From the NCBI GenBank assembly GCA_016200545.1, contig JACQEO010000087.1:62001-126000 (forward strand): a stretch of DNA of 64,000 nucleotides. Direction: 5' to 3'. A program made the translations under genes and the position numbers. Source of the DNA: Deltaproteobacteria bacterium (GTDB lineage Bacteria > Desulfobacterota > Binatia > UTPRO1). The notes below the pieces were generated by a model. That model saw only the letters and a list, made by a program, of their open reading frames with translations. It had not been told where the DNA came from and searched no databases. Each line of letters begins with the position of its first letter. Positions within the stretch are counted from its first letter, which is position 1. Shown piece after piece: positions 44,350 to 55,506 of this stretch.

Positions 44350-45249
44350 CTAGGCGGTGCCTTCCGGCTCCGCGATCAGCATCCGTAGCTCGTCGGCACC
44401 GATCGCGTAGCGCTCGGCGCAAAACTCGCACGTGACTTCCGCGCCGCCGTCGCGCGCGATCATGTCGGCGATCTCGGTGCGGCCGAGGAGGAGGATGGCG
44501 CCGAAGACGCACTCGCGCGTACACGGGCACGCGAAGCACGTCGATTGCTCGGCGAGCGGCGACGTGTCGAGACCGGCGAGGACGGCGTCGAGGATGTCGC
44601 GCGACGTGGCGCCTTCGCGTATCAGCGTCGTGATCTGCGGCAACGCCGCCACGTTGCGTTCGACGTGCCGCATCACGCCTTCCTCGGCGCCGCTCATCAT
44701 CTGCACGAGGAAGCCGCCCGCCGCACCGACGTCGCCTTCGCGGTTGACGAACACCCCGAGGGCGACGGCCGACGGGATCTGCTCCGAGGTGACGAGGTAG
44801 TGCGCCAGATCCTGCGCGATCTCGCCCGAGACGAGCCGCATGATGCTGCGATACGGCTCCTTGTTCCACGGTTGGGTGCGGATCACGCACAGGATGCCGC
44901 TGCCGATCGCCGCGGCAACGTCGAGCTTGCCGTGCTTCGGCGGCAGATGCGTCGCGGGTTGCGCGACGTAGCCGCGGACGCGGCCGGCGCCGGTGGTCGA
45001 CGCCATCACCCGCCGCAGCGGCCCGTCGCCGACGAGCTCGATCGAGAGGCGCTCCTCGTCCTTCATCGTGCCGCCGAGGAGAAGCGCCCCGGTGAGCGTC
45101 CGCCCGAGCGCCGCGGTCGCGGTGGGATACGTGCCGTGCCGGCGCCGCGCGTCCTCGACGACACGAGTCGTGACCGCCGCGAGCGCCCGCACCGTGCCGG
45201 CGGCGGCACTCACTTTGAGGAGACTGCCGTCACACGCGCCGTCGCTCAT
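44350..45249 (-). CDS. hslO: Redox-regulated chaperone Hsp33
   Basis: A 299-residue holdase activated by oxidative stress. The C-terminal zinc-binding Cys cluster is complete: CPC at residues 241-243 and CEFC at 274-277. Zinc-bound reduced Hsp33 is inactive; oxidation releases zinc and exposes the binding surface. The N-terminal (ALAAVTTRVVEDARRRH) and central parts match the family. Its ATG overlaps the dsbD stop as ATGA, so it is co-translated with the membrane thiol-disulfide reductase, a fitting redox pair. Confidence 0.94.
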   Translation of the reverse strand: MSDGACDGSLLKVSAAAGTVRALAAVTTRVVEDARRRHGTYPTATAALGRTLTGALLLGGTMKDEERLSIELVGDGPLRRVMASTTGAGRVRGYVAQPATHLPPKHGKLDVAAAIGSGILCVIRTQPWNKEPYRSIMRLVSGEIAQDLAHYLVTSEQIPSAVALGVFVNREGDVGAAGGFLVQMMSGAEEGVMRHVERNVAALPQITTLIREGATSRDILDAVLAGLDTSPLAEQSTCFACPCTRECVFGAILLLGRTEIADMIARDGGAEVTCEFCAERYAIGADELRMLIAEPEGTA

Positions 45250-47000
45250 CGTCGCTCCCGCATGAGCGCCACCAGACGCTCCGCCTCGACGAAACCGATG
45301 GCGCGCGCTTCCTCCACGCCGCTCGACCCGACGAGCACGATCGTCGGCACGCCCAGGACCTGAAACCGTTGCATCCAGTCCTCACGGTCCGGCGTCATCT
45401 CGGTCACGTCGGCGCGCAGCATCGTAAACCGCTCAGCCTCGGCCGCCACCGCCGCATCGACGAAGGTGATGGTATCGTTCTCGCGGCACGGAAGACACCA
45501 GCGCGCGGTGAAGTCGACGAGCGTCGGGCGGCCGACGCTCGCGGCGTGCGCCAGTGCCGCCGGCGAGAACGGTTCCCAGGCGATCGCGTGCTGCGCGCGG
45601 TACGGAACGGCGACCCAGATCGCGGCAGCGACGGCGAGGACGCCGCCGGCGCGACGCAGCGTCGCGAAGCTCCGGAGCGCGCTCCCCGCGTGATCGACGA
45701 ACCCCAGATACACCCCCGCGACCGCGATCAGCAGCGGTGCGACCACGGCGACGATGCGATCGCCGAGGAGCGGCGCCGCGAAGTACAGCGCCATGCCGAG
45801 GAGGACGAAGCCGAAGAGATGCTCGATCCAGGTGAGCCACTCGCCGGAACGCGGCAGTCTGCGGATGGATCCGGCGACGACGGCGAGCGCGAGGTAGGGC
45901 GCGCCCATGCCGATCGCCAGAGAGAAGAAGAGCGCGAAGCCGAGGACGGCATCCTGGCGCGCGGCGACGAAGAGCAAGAGTCCGATGACGATCGGCCCGA
46001 CGCACGGCGCCGCGACGACGCCCATGGTGAGCCCCATCGCGAGCGCGCCGAGAACGCCCCTCGACGCCTTGCCGACGCGGGTCGTGAGCGCGGCGGGCCC
46101 GCGCAGCTGGTAGAGCCCGAAGTTGCTCGCCGCCAGCACGACGAGCAGGGCGGCGATGCCGGCGAGGACGAGCGGACGCTGCAACGCCGCGCCGAAGAAG
46201 CCGCCCGAGAGCGCGGCGGCGACACCGAGCGCCGAGAACGTGATCGCGATCCCGAGCACGTAGGCGGCGGCGAGCGTGAGTACGCGGCCGTGCGCCGTTC
46301 GGCTCTGCCCGCCGAAGTAGGCGATCGTCACCGAGATCAAGGGATAGACGCAGGGTGTGAGATTGAGGCCGAGACCGAAGAGCGCGGCGAGCGCGAGCGT
46401 CACGACGAGCCCGCGCTCGCGCATCCACTCTTCGATGCGCGTCGCGGGCGCGGCGGCGATCGCGCCGGATGGCGCCGTCGCAAGCTCGGCCGGCGGCGGC
46501 GCGGCGGGAGCGGCCGCCGCCGTCGCACCGAGCGTGAGCGTCACCGCAAGCGTGCGCGGCGGCAGACAACGCTCGTCGTCGCACGCCTGGTAGCGCAAGC
46601 GGCCGGTGATGGGACCCGACGCGTCGCCGCTGAGACGCACGCCGATCGTGAAGCGACCCTCGTAGAGGCGGAGCGGTGCCCCGACCGCGAATCGCAACGA
46701 CCGGATCACCGGCTCGGGGTAGCGAACGGCCTCCACCGCAGCGCCGGGCGGAGGCTCGACCGTGAGTTCGGTCGGAATGAGATAGGGACGGTCCGGATCG
46801 TGCGCGTTCACGTGCCAGCCGTCGCTCAGCTCGACGGCGAAGACCAGGCTGGTCGCGCGGTCGCCGCCCGCAACCGAGGACTCGAGCCGCCACTCCGCCT
46901 GCACCGTCGGGTCCGCAGCGATACCGAACGCGCCGCTCGTCGGGGCGAGGGCGGCGACGCCGAGCGCGAGGAACAGCAGGAGCGACGCGCGCCCGATCAC
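45246..47000 (-). CDS. dsbD: Thiol:disulfide interchange protein DsbD
   Basis: A 584-residue inner-membrane protein that passes electrons from cytoplasmic thioredoxin to the periplasm. After a signal sequence comes the N-terminal DsbD-alpha domain (~30-150, with CDDERCLPP, whose two Cys fit the redox pair). The membrane core has LTPCVYPLIS and AAPCVGPIV (the two membrane Cys), then a C-terminal thioredoxin domain with WCLPC at 501-505 and cis-Pro in LGVPT. A GTG at 47000 is preferred; in-frame alternatives upstream would extend into non-coding-like sequence. Co-expressed with hslO. Confidence 0.9.
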   Translation of the reverse strand: MIGRASLLLFLALGVAALAPTSGAFGIAADPTVQAEWRLESSVAGGDRATSLVFAVELSDGWHVNAHDPDRPYLIPTELTVEPPPGAAVEAVRYPEPVIRSLRFAVGAPLRLYEGRFTIGVRLSGDASGPITGRLRYQACDDERCLPPRTLAVTLTLGATAAAAPAAPPPAELATAPSGAIAAAPATRIEEWMRERGLVVTLALAALFGLGLNLTPCVYPLISVTIAYFGGQSRTAHGRVLTLAAAYVLGIAITFSALGVAAALSGGFFGAALQRPLVLAGIAALLVVLAASNFGLYQLRGPAALTTRVGKASRGVLGALAMGLTMGVVAAPCVGPIVIGLLLFVAARQDAVLGFALFFSLAIGMGAPYLALAVVAGSIRRLPRSGEWLTWIEHLFGFVLLGMALYFAAPLLGDRIVAVVAPLLIAVAGVYLGFVDHAGSALRSFATLRRAGGVLAVAAAIWVAVPYRAQHAIAWEPFSPAALAHAASVGRPTLVDFTARWCLPCRENDTITFVDAAVAAEAERFTMLRADVTEMTPDREDWMQRFQVLGVPTIVLVGSSGVEEARAIGFVEAERLVALMRERR

Positions 47001-47051
47001 GTCGATGCCGTATTGCGCTGCCCCCCACCTTCCGGATACAGGCAGCCGCTC

Positions 47052-47642
47052 ATGAGAACGGTCGACATCGCGTTGCGCGTCTCGGTTGTCGTCGCGTTGC
47101 TCGTGACGACCAGCGGGCGGGCGCGCGCGGAGGAATCGGGGCTCCATGTCGCGGAGACGAGTGTGCGGTTCGCCGGCGGCGTCAATCCGGAGACGAGTAT
47201 TCAGTACTATGCGATCCACGGCGATATCGGCTTTCATTTGTGGGAGGGGGCGGACCGCTGGTTCTCGGATCACGACATCAGCGCGCGCTGGATCGTCGAG
47301 CCGTGGGCGGCGTTCGTGAGCGATCAGCACGGGATTCACAAGGCGCAGAGCTTCGAGATCGGCGTGAGCCCGCTCTTCGGCAAGCTCACCTACGGCGAGG
47401 CGCGCCTGCGCCCGTTCGTCGAAGGCGGCGAGGGTATTCTCTACACCGACCTCCGCAAGGAGCACTTCGGCACTCGCTTCCAGTTCTCCTCGCAAATCGG
47501 CGGCGGCATCGAGTACGAGATCGAACCCGGGCTCGCGTTCACGTTGGCGGCGCGCTTGCGTCACATGTCCAATGCGGGCCTCGGCGGCAGCAATCACGGC
47601 CTGAACACGTATATGGGCCTCATCGGGCTGACGTTTCGCTGA
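47052..47642 (+). CDS. pagL: PagL-like lipid A 3-O-deacylase
   Basis: A 196-residue outer-membrane protein: a signal peptide ending RARA, then a small beta barrel. The C-terminus LRHMSNAGLGGSNHG has the PagL His-x-Ser catalytic pair (His171, Ser173) and the family's end (YMGLIGLTFR). PagL removes the 3-O-acyl chain from lipid A. It is divergent from dsbD. This adds lipid A remodelling to the envelope functions of the window. The frame upstream of 47052 is antisense to dsbD and is not coding. Confidence 0.88.
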   Translation: MRTVDIALRVSVVVALLVTTSGRARAEESGLHVAETSVRFAGGVNPETSIQYYAIHGDIGFHLWEGADRWFSDHDISARWIVEPWAAFVSDQHGIHKAQSFEIGVSPLFGKLTYGEARLRPFVEGGEGILYTDLRKEHFGTRFQFSSQIGGGIEYEIEPGLAFTLAARLRHMSNAGLGGSNHGLNTYMGLIGLTFR

Positions 47643-47674
47643 GACGCATCGGGACGCGGCGCCGGCGTCTAGGT

Positions 47675-48898
47675 CTAGCGGAGCTTCGCCACCTTCGCGG
47701 CACTGTCCTCCGGCGTCGGCGCCGAGGGATAGACGGAGAGCGGCACGCATTCCACGATCTCGAGGCCGTAGCCCGGTAGGCTGACGAGCCGTCGCGGGTA
47801 GTTTGTCAGCAGGCGAATCTTACCGACGCCGAGATCGCGCAGGATCTGCGCGCCGATGCCGTAGTCGCGGAAGTCGCGGAGTCGCGTGCCTGGGTTGGTG
47901 CTCGGCTCGCTCTTCGGTTGCGTCTGGCCGTCGGAGCCGCTGAAGACGTCGCCGCCGTGCTCTTCGCGCCGGAGGTAGAGAATCACGCCGCGCCCTTCCG
48001 CCGCGATCACCGCCATCGCCCGTTGCAGGACGGCGCCGGTGTTGCGTTGCGCGTAGCCGAAGACGTCGCCTGGAAGGTACTCGGCGTGCGTGCGCACGAG
48101 CGTCGGCGTTTCGGGCGTGATCGTACCGCGGACGAGCGCGAGATGCTCACCGCCGTCGACGTCGCTACCGTACACGACGGCGCGAAAGTCGCCGCCGAAA
48201 CGCGTCGGCAGCCGCGCCTCGGCGATGCGATGCACGAGCGAGTCGTGGCGCAGGCGGTATTGGACCAAGTCGGCGATGGTCGCGATTTTGAGGCCGTGCT
48301 CGGCGGCGAAGCTCTCGAGGTCGACGAGGCGCGCCATCGAGCCGTCGTCCTTCATGATCTCGCAGATCACGCCCGCCGGCTTGAACCCGGCGAGCCGCGC
48401 GAGATCCACCGAGCCTTCCGTCTGCCCGGTGCGAACGAGAACGCCGCCGCGGCGCGCGCGCAGCGGGAACACGTGCCCCGGCGTGACGAGGTCGCCCGGC
48501 CCGGCACCGTCGCGCAGCGCGGTCAGGATCGTCGTCGCGCGGTCCGCCGCGGAGAGCCCGCTGGTGACGCCGCGGCGCGCGTCGATCGAGAGCGTGAACG
48601 CCGTTCCGAAGGGGCTGCTGTTCTCGGCGACCATCATCGGCAGCGCGAGATCGGCGAGCCTCTCCTCGGTGAGCGGCAGGCAGATGAGCCCGCGCGCACA
48701 GCGCGCCATGAAGGCGATCGCTTCCGGGGTAACCTTCTCCGCGGCCATGCAGATGTCGCCCTCGTTCTCCCGATCCTCGTCGTCCATCAGGATGATCATG
48801 CGTCCGGCACGGATCTCGGCGATCGCCTCTTCGATCGAGACCACGAGCGGGCTCCGCGAGCGCTTGGCGGGGGAGGGGAGGTCGAGCTTGGAGAACAT
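47675..48898 (-). CDS. ribB: 3,4-DHBP synthase fused to degenerate RibA domain
   Basis: A 407-residue protein. Residues ~15-215 form RibB (ribulose-5-phosphate to dihydroxybutanone phosphate), with DDEDRENEGD, TEGSVDLARLAG and HDSLVHR near its end. Residues ~225-400 are the GTP cyclohydrolase II domain. Its zinc site is lost: the Cys of the E. coli type HSECLTG is Tyr here (THAEYLPG), and both Cys of the following RCDCG are Arg and Thr. GTP cyclohydrolase activity is therefore unlikely. A separate RibA would be needed for riboflavin, and was not seen here. The start is ATG 48898. Confidence 0.9.
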   Translation of the reverse strand: MFSKLDLPSPAKRSRSPLVVSIEEAIAEIRAGRMIILMDDEDRENEGDICMAAEKVTPEAIAFMARCARGLICLPLTEERLADLALPMMVAENSSPFGTAFTLSIDARRGVTSGLSAADRATTILTALRDGAGPGDLVTPGHVFPLRARRGGVLVRTGQTEGSVDLARLAGFKPAGVICEIMKDDGSMARLVDLESFAAEHGLKIATIADLVQYRLRHDSLVHRIAEARLPTRFGGDFRAVVYGSDVDGGEHLALVRGTITPETPTLVRTHAEYLPGDVFGYAQRNTGAVLQRAMAVIAAEGRGVILYLRREEHGGDVFSGSDGQTQPKSEPSTNPGTRLRDFRDYGIGAQILRDLGVGKIRLLTNYPRRLVSLPGYGLEIVECVPLSVYPSAPTPEDSAAKVAKLR

Positions 48899-49015
48899 GG
48901 GCGTCACCACAATAGCCCGGGTGGGGCGCTCTTGGAATCCGGTGCCGCGTCCGGAAGCCGCGCTCTCTCCGAGTAGCCGTTGCCGGTCCTACGCTCGCGC
49001 TGATACGAACATCCT

Positions 49016-49357
49016 GTGGCTGCCAACATCTACCAGGCCGTCAAGCAAGCGATGCAGGACCTGATCGCGCCGCAGATCGAGTCCCTCAAGGGGGATATCG
49101 GCGCCGTTAGAGCCGACATCGGTGCCGTCCGGTCCGAGGTCCAGGCCGTCCGGTCCGAAATGCAGGCCGTCCGGTCCGAGATGCAGGTGAGCCATGGCGC
49201 CCTGGCCGACAGGCTCACCACGGAGGTCCGTCGCGTAGACGACAAGCTGAGCACGGAGATCCGCCGCATCGACGACAAGCTCACGTGGGCCCTCGACTTG
49301 CGGGAGCGGATCGTCGCCATCGAAGCGAGGCTCGGACCCGCTCCCGCGCGGTCCTGA
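49016..49357 (+). CDS. Coiled-coil protein built from repeats
   Basis: A 113-residue protein from GTG 49016. After MAANIYQAVKQAMQDL it has four 7-residue units (GAVRADI, GAVRSEV, QAVRSEM, QAVRSEM), then RRVDDKLSTE/RRIDDKL repeats, giving a Leu/Val heptad coiled coil. The DNA is a tandem 21-base repeat at 49100-49183, so it expanded by repeat duplication. It may be a small structural or adaptor protein. It is divergent from ribB. Confidence 0.7.
   Translation: MAANIYQAVKQAMQDLIAPQIESLKGDIGAVRADIGAVRSEVQAVRSEMQAVRSEMQVSHGALADRLTTEVRRVDDKLSTEIRRIDDKLTWALDLRERIVAIEARLGPAPARS
49100..49183 (+). repeat. Four 21-bp tandem repeats in coding sequence
   Basis: Units at 49100, 49121, 49142 and 49163, each close to GGCCGTCCGGTCCGAGATG (with one extra codon), lie in frame in the coiled-coil gene. 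The last two units differ by a single base, showing recent duplication. The unit is 7 codons, a heptad, so repeat-number change keeps the frame. Confidence 0.85.
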
Positions 49358-49466
49358 ACCACGCATCGCTGCTCGCGTTCTCCTATTGCGTCACCACGTA
49401 GCGCCGACGACCTCATGGTCACGTCGAACGCCCTGGGCGGGGCGGAGGCGTCGGGGAGGGACGCGT

Positions 49467-51292
<1,826 letters not shown>

Positions 51293-51293
<1 letters not shown>

Positions 51294-52849
51294 CAGCGTT
51301 TCCCTCGTCGCCCGCTGGCGCGCGCCTGTCGACGCGGGGGTTGCCGCGCCGTCTTCGCAGCCGTCTTCTTGATCGACCGAACGACGGCGGCCGCCTTCTT
51401 CGTGTCGGGCGCGGCGCCCTCCGCCTTGGCGCGCCGGCGGCTCACCCAGCCCGGGACGTCGCGCTGCGGCACCCGGCTCACGACCAGGTGGCCGGCCGCG
51501 ACATCGCGCGTCACCGTCGTGCCGGCACCGACGTAGGCGTCGTCAGCGACCGTGACCGGCGCCACGAGCTGCGTGTCACTGCCGATCTGCACGCGACTAC
51601 CGATGATCGTGCGGTGTTTCGCGAAGCCGTCGTAGTTGCAGGTGATCGTCCCGGCGCCGACGTTCGTCTCCTCGCCGATCTCGACGTCGCCGAGGTAGGT
51701 CAGGTGATTCGCCTTCGTCGCGCGTCCGATCCGCGCCTTTTTCGTCTCGACGAAGTTGCCGATGTGGACCTCGGCGGCAAGCTCGCTCCCGGGTCGCAGG
51801 TGCGCGAAGGGCCCGATGACGGCGTCGTCACCGACGCGGCACTCCGTCATGACGGTGCCGAGCTTGAGGTGGACGCGGTCGCCGAGCTCGGTATCCCGGA
51901 GGAGCGTGGTGCCGTCGAGGCGGCAGGCGCGGCCGACGCGCGTGCGTCCGAGAAGCTGCACGTTCGGGCCGATCTCGGTATCGGCGCCGATCGTCACGCC
52001 CTCCTCGACGTAGGCGGTCGCGGGATCGTGAAAGGTAACGCCCGCCTGCATCCAGCGCGTCACCAGGGCGCGGCGGACCTGCGCTTCCATGGCGGCGAGC
52101 TCGGCACGCGAGTTGATCCCCGCGACCTCGTCGGCGTCCTCGACCGCGACCGCGGTGACGGGGAGCCCGTCGGTGACTGCGATGCCGACGATGTCTGTCA
52201 GGTAGTACTCGCGTTGCGCGTTGTCGTTCCGCAGTCGCGCCAGCGCAGCAGCGAGGAAAGCGGCCGACGTGCAGTAGATCCCCGGGTTGATCTCACGGAT
52301 GCCGCGATCGGAGGGCGTGAGGTCGCGCTTCTCGACGATGCCGGCGACACCACCGTCGTTGCGTCGGCGGATGCGGCCGTACTCCCCGGGGTCGGCGACC
52401 GTCGCGGTGAGAAGCGAGAGGGTGGCGCCGCTCTCGCGGTGGCGCGCAACGAGTCGGGCGAGGGTCGCGGCGGTGAGGCCGGGCACGTCGCCGTAGAGGA
52501 TCACTACGTCGCCGGAAAAGCCGGCGAAGGTCGGCATCGCGATCCGCACCGCGTCGCCGGTCCCCCGCTGCTCGCGCTGCACCGGGTAGGCGGTCGCGGT
52601 CGCTGACGGCCTTCCGTCGACTGCCCGCATCCGCAGATGCCGCGCGCAGACCTCGCGCACCTCGGCGGCGTCGTGCCCCACGACAACCGCCGCTCGTTCC
52701 GGGGCGAGCTCTAGGGCGGCATCGAGCACCCAGAGCACGAGCGCCTTCCCGGCGACGGTGTGCAGCACCTTCGCCCGTTCGGACCGCATCCGCGTACCAC
52801 AACCCGCGGCGAGGACGATGACGCCAAGCGAAGCAACGGGTCTATTCAT
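51293..52849 (-). CDS. glmU: Bifunctional GlcNAc-1-P uridyltransferase/GlcN-1-P acetyltransferase
   Basis: A 518-residue enzyme. The N-terminal nucleotidyltransferase domain begins with VIVLAAGCGTRM. The C-terminal left-handed beta-helix acetyltransferase domain is recognisable by TNVGAGTITCNYDG and GSDTQLVAPV. The last ~55 residues are a basic Lys/Arg/Ala-rich tail not found in usual GlmU. In the pyrophosphorylase signature the residue before the active-site Lys is Ala (RAKVLH) in place of Pro. Product UDP-GlcNAc feeds peptidoglycan and lipid A. The gene is upstream of and overlaps glmS. Confidence 0.95.
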
Positions 52850-52923
52850 GAGCAGCGGAAACTCTACACCGCCGGCGATGAGTTTTCGACCGGCAAAAGC
52901 GCCTGCCGGACGTGCGGACGTGC

Positions 52924-53403
52924 TCAGTCACGGTGAAGCTGGCGATAGCTGCCACGGAAGAAGAGGAGGGGATGGCCGTCGCCGGTTTCGGCGCTCTCGA
53001 CCTCGCCGATGTAGATCGTGTGGTCGCCGGCGTCGTGCGCAGCGACGACCCGACACTCGACGTATGCCAGCGCGCCGTCGAGGATCGGCGCGCCGGTGCC
53101 GCCGTTCCGACACGGCAGGCCGTCGAACTTCTCGCCACCGGAGACGGCGAAGCGCCGTGAGAGCTCCTCCTGGCCCTCGCCGAGAATGTTCACCACGAAG
53201 GCTTGCGAGAGCTCGAAGGCGGGATGGCTCTCGGCGCGCTTGTCGACGCAGACGAGGATGAGCGGTGGGTCCAGCGAGACCGAGCAGACGGCGTTCGCGG
53301 TGAGCCCGTGGCAGCGGCCCTGCCCGTCGTGCGTCGTCACCACCGTAACCCCGGTCGCGAAGTGACTCATTACTCGTCTGAGCTCGCTGCGGTCGAATGG
53401 CAT
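52924..53403 (-). CDS. Flavin reductase-family protein
   Basis: A 159-residue FMN-binding split-barrel protein: MSHFATGVTVVTT, HGLTANAVCSVSLDPPLILVCV and a SHPAFE... stretch are typical of the flavin reductases that supply reduced flavin to two-component monooxygenases. No oxygenase component lies beside it; the LLM protein at 12398-13342 is far away. It may serve a monooxygenase elsewhere. It is divergent from the L,D-transpeptidase. Confidence 0.9.
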   Translation of the reverse strand: MPFDRSELRRVMSHFATGVTVVTTHDGQGRCHGLTANAVCSVSLDPPLILVCVDKRAESHPAFELSQAFVVNILGEGQEELSRRFAVSGGEKFDGLPCRNGGTGAPILDGALAYVECRVVAAHDAGDHTIYIGEVESAETGDGHPLLFFRGSYRQLHRD

Positions 53404-53470
53404 CGCCCGATTCCGTCGTGTTTTCGTCTTGCTACGCGGCCGGTCTTATTGCAAATTGAGGCTGGTCATC

Positions 53471-54088
53471 ATGGCGCGGCATGGCGTTGGGGCAGCGTTG
53501 AGCGTGTTGTGTTCCGTGACTGCGGTAGCGTGCGGGCTTTGGCCCCGCACCACCGATCTCCCGCGCTACGATCCCTCGCTCTACGCCTCGAATGCGACGC
53601 CCGCTCCGTCGCCGTCGCCGGTCTTCTCGTGGTCGAACGGCGCCGAGTACGCGATCGTCGTGCGCAAGCACGAGCACACGCTCGCACTCTACCACTGGAC
53701 GCAGCAGGAAAAGGTGTACCCGGTCGTCCTCGGCATCGCGCCGAGCGGCCCGAAGACGTACCGCGGCGACCTGCGCACGCCCGAGGGTGTCTACCGGATC
53801 GTGTGGAAGCGGCCGCACGACCGCTGGTCGCGGTTCATGCTGCTGAGCTACCCGAACGACATCGATCGCCGGCGCTATGCCATGGCCCTCACCGATGGCC
53901 GCGTGCCGATCATCGACGGCGCGCCGCCCGGCCCGGGTAACGCAGTCGGTATCCACGGCACTGATCGCGAGGATGCGAACGTACGCGGCGTCGACTGGAC
54001 CTGGGGTTGCATCTCCTTGCTGAATCCCCACGTCGAAGAACTCTACGATCTCGTGCCGCTCGGCACGCCGGTACTGATCGAGGAGTGA
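53471..54088 (+). CDS. L,D-transpeptidase (YkuD) lipoprotein-like
   Basis: A 205-residue protein from ATG 53471. The N-terminus has a short hydrophobic stretch with TAVAC, a probable lipobox. The YkuD domain covers ~60-200: the invariant IHGTDRED and the active-site WGCISLLN, where Cys180 is the catalytic residue. It makes 3-3 crosslinks or anchors proteins to peptidoglycan. GAGG is nine bases upstream. It joins the peptidoglycan genes of the window (mltD-like, glmU, glmS). Confidence 0.9.
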   Translation: MARHGVGAALSVLCSVTAVACGLWPRTTDLPRYDPSLYASNATPAPSPSPVFSWSNGAEYAIVVRKHEHTLALYHWTQQEKVYPVVLGIAPSGPKTYRGDLRTPEGVYRIVWKRPHDRWSRFMLLSYPNDIDRRRYAMALTDGRVPIIDGAPPGPGNAVGIHGTDREDANVRGVDWTWGCISLLNPHVEELYDLVPLGTPVLIEE

Positions 54089-54099
54089 CTCCCGGACGC

Positions 54100-54333
54100 T
54101 CAGTCCTCCGCTCGCCCGGCTAGGAGCTCTCGGAGCAGCGTTTCGAGCGTCGGCAGCCAGGCGGCCACCGTCGCCGACTCCGGCGCAACGATCTCCACCC
54201 GCTCGTCCGCTAGGACGCGCGCCGTTCCCGGATCGTGCTTGGTGAGGGGAATCACGACCGCCTCGCGCGACACCCCGAGCCGCTCGAGCACGGTGAAGAT
54301 TTCTTCGATTTCCGGGAGTCGGATGACCGCCAT
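54100..54333 (-). CDS. Small protein, unknown
   Basis: A 77-residue, moderately acidic protein, MAVIRLPEIEEIFTVLERLGV..., ending LETLLRELLAGRAED. It has a beta-alpha-beta-like start with a PLTKHDPGTARVL stretch, but no recognised domain. It converges with the L,D-transpeptidase and diverges from the kinase at 54484. Confidence 0.5.
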   Translation of the reverse strand: MAVIRLPEIEEIFTVLERLGVSREAVVIPLTKHDPGTARVLADERVEIVAPESATVAAWLPTLETLLRELLAGRAED

Positions 54334-54483
54334 GCGCGCCTCCGGGCATGCCGCTTGCTCCCTTGGGGTGTCAGTTCACGTTCGGCTGAACGCGCGTGCG
54401 GGAAGCGGATCGGGAACTGTGCGGTCCCGGCACCTTCCGTGACACATCTGTGCCGAAGTCGCCAGGACCGTAGTGAGGATCGC

Positions 54484-55500
54484 ATGGAGAATGGTAGTTT
54501 CGATAACGCGCCGATCGCAACACTGATGACGAGGATCGCGGCTCGCTTGCCGATGGCCTCGCTCGCCCTTGCAGCGACCGTACTTTCGAACGCCTTGCTG
54601 CTCGCGTACGTCGGCGTTTTCGCGGCGTCCGGACGGACACCGGACCGCGCCATGCTGTATGCGGGTATGTGCCTGCTCGGCGCCGCAGCGATTTCGTGTG
54701 TGGGCGCGTATGCAATGCATCGGCAGCAGCGGGCGATAGAGCAGCGCGACGCGGAGAATCGGCTGCTCCGCGAGGCGGCCGTGAAGAAGGACGAGTTTCT
54801 CGCCGACGTGTCGCACGAGCTGCGCACGCCTTTGAACGTCATACTCGGCTACATCGACCTCCTGCTCGACCACTCTTTCGGGCCGCTCGAGCCGGCGCAG
54901 CGCGACATCCTGCATCGGATCACGAAGAACGCCAGCAATCTCTCGCATCTCATCAACGACCTGATCGATCTTTCGCGCATCGAGGCCGGCCGCCTAAAGA
55001 TCGAGCTCGAGACGGTCGATCTCGGGCCGCTCTTCAGCGACATGCGAAGCCTCATGGAAGTGTTGCTCGCCGGGCATGACGTCGCATTCCACACCACGCT
55101 CGCGCCGGGCTGCATGCGCGTCCGCACCGACGGTGAACGCTTGAAGCAGATCGTCTCCAACCTGCTCGTGAACGCCGTGAAGTTCACGGAGCGCGGCTCG
55201 ATCACGCTGCGGGCGGAGGCGCGCGGCATCGACACCACGATCGTCTCGGTGACCGACACCGGCATCGGCATTCCCGCCAGCGCGCATCGCGCCATCTTCG
55301 AGCCGTTCCGTCAGGTGCACGACCGCGGCCGACACGTTCCCGGCGCCGGCATCGGGCTCTCGATCTCGTCGCGCCTGGCGCGGTTGATGAGCGGCAGCCT
55401 CACGGTCGAGAGCGAGCCCGGCCGCGGCTCATGCTTCACACTGACGGTGCCGGCGGCGACGAGCGACGTGTGCGTCGAACCACTACGCCGCGTCTGCTGA
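54484..55500 (+). CDS. Sensor histidine kinase
   Basis: A 338-residue protein from ATG 54484. Two helices lie at residues ~24-46 and 58-78. HisKA has SHELRTPLN with His111. HATPase_c has the N box (SNLLVNAVKF), DTGIGI and GAGIGLSI. As at 38873-39796, no response regulator is adjacent, so it is an orphan kinase. The short region between the helices gives little room for a sensor domain. Confidence 0.93.
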   Translation: MENGSFDNAPIATLMTRIAARLPMASLALAATVLSNALLLAYVGVFAASGRTPDRAMLYAGMCLLGAAAISCVGAYAMHRQQRAIEQRDAENRLLREAAVKKDEFLADVSHELRTPLNVILGYIDLLLDHSFGPLEPAQRDILHRITKNASNLSHLINDLIDLSRIEAGRLKIELETVDLGPLFSDMRSLMEVLLAGHDVAFHTTLAPGCMRVRTDGERLKQIVSNLLVNAVKFTERGSITLRAEARGIDTTIVSVTDTGIGIPASAHRAIFEPFRQVHDRGRHVPGAGIGLSISSRLARLMSGSLTVESEPGRGSCFTLTVPAATSDVCVEPLRRVC

Positions 55501-55506
55501 CCGTCG

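Noticed and set aside
45369..47051. A very long plus-strand open frame opposite dsbD
   Set aside because: Only its last 196 codons (from 47052) are protein-like and encode PagL; the rest is antisense to dsbD.
49100..49183. Possible CRISPR array
   Set aside because: The units are contiguous, 21 bases and in frame in a gene, with no spacers or cas genes.
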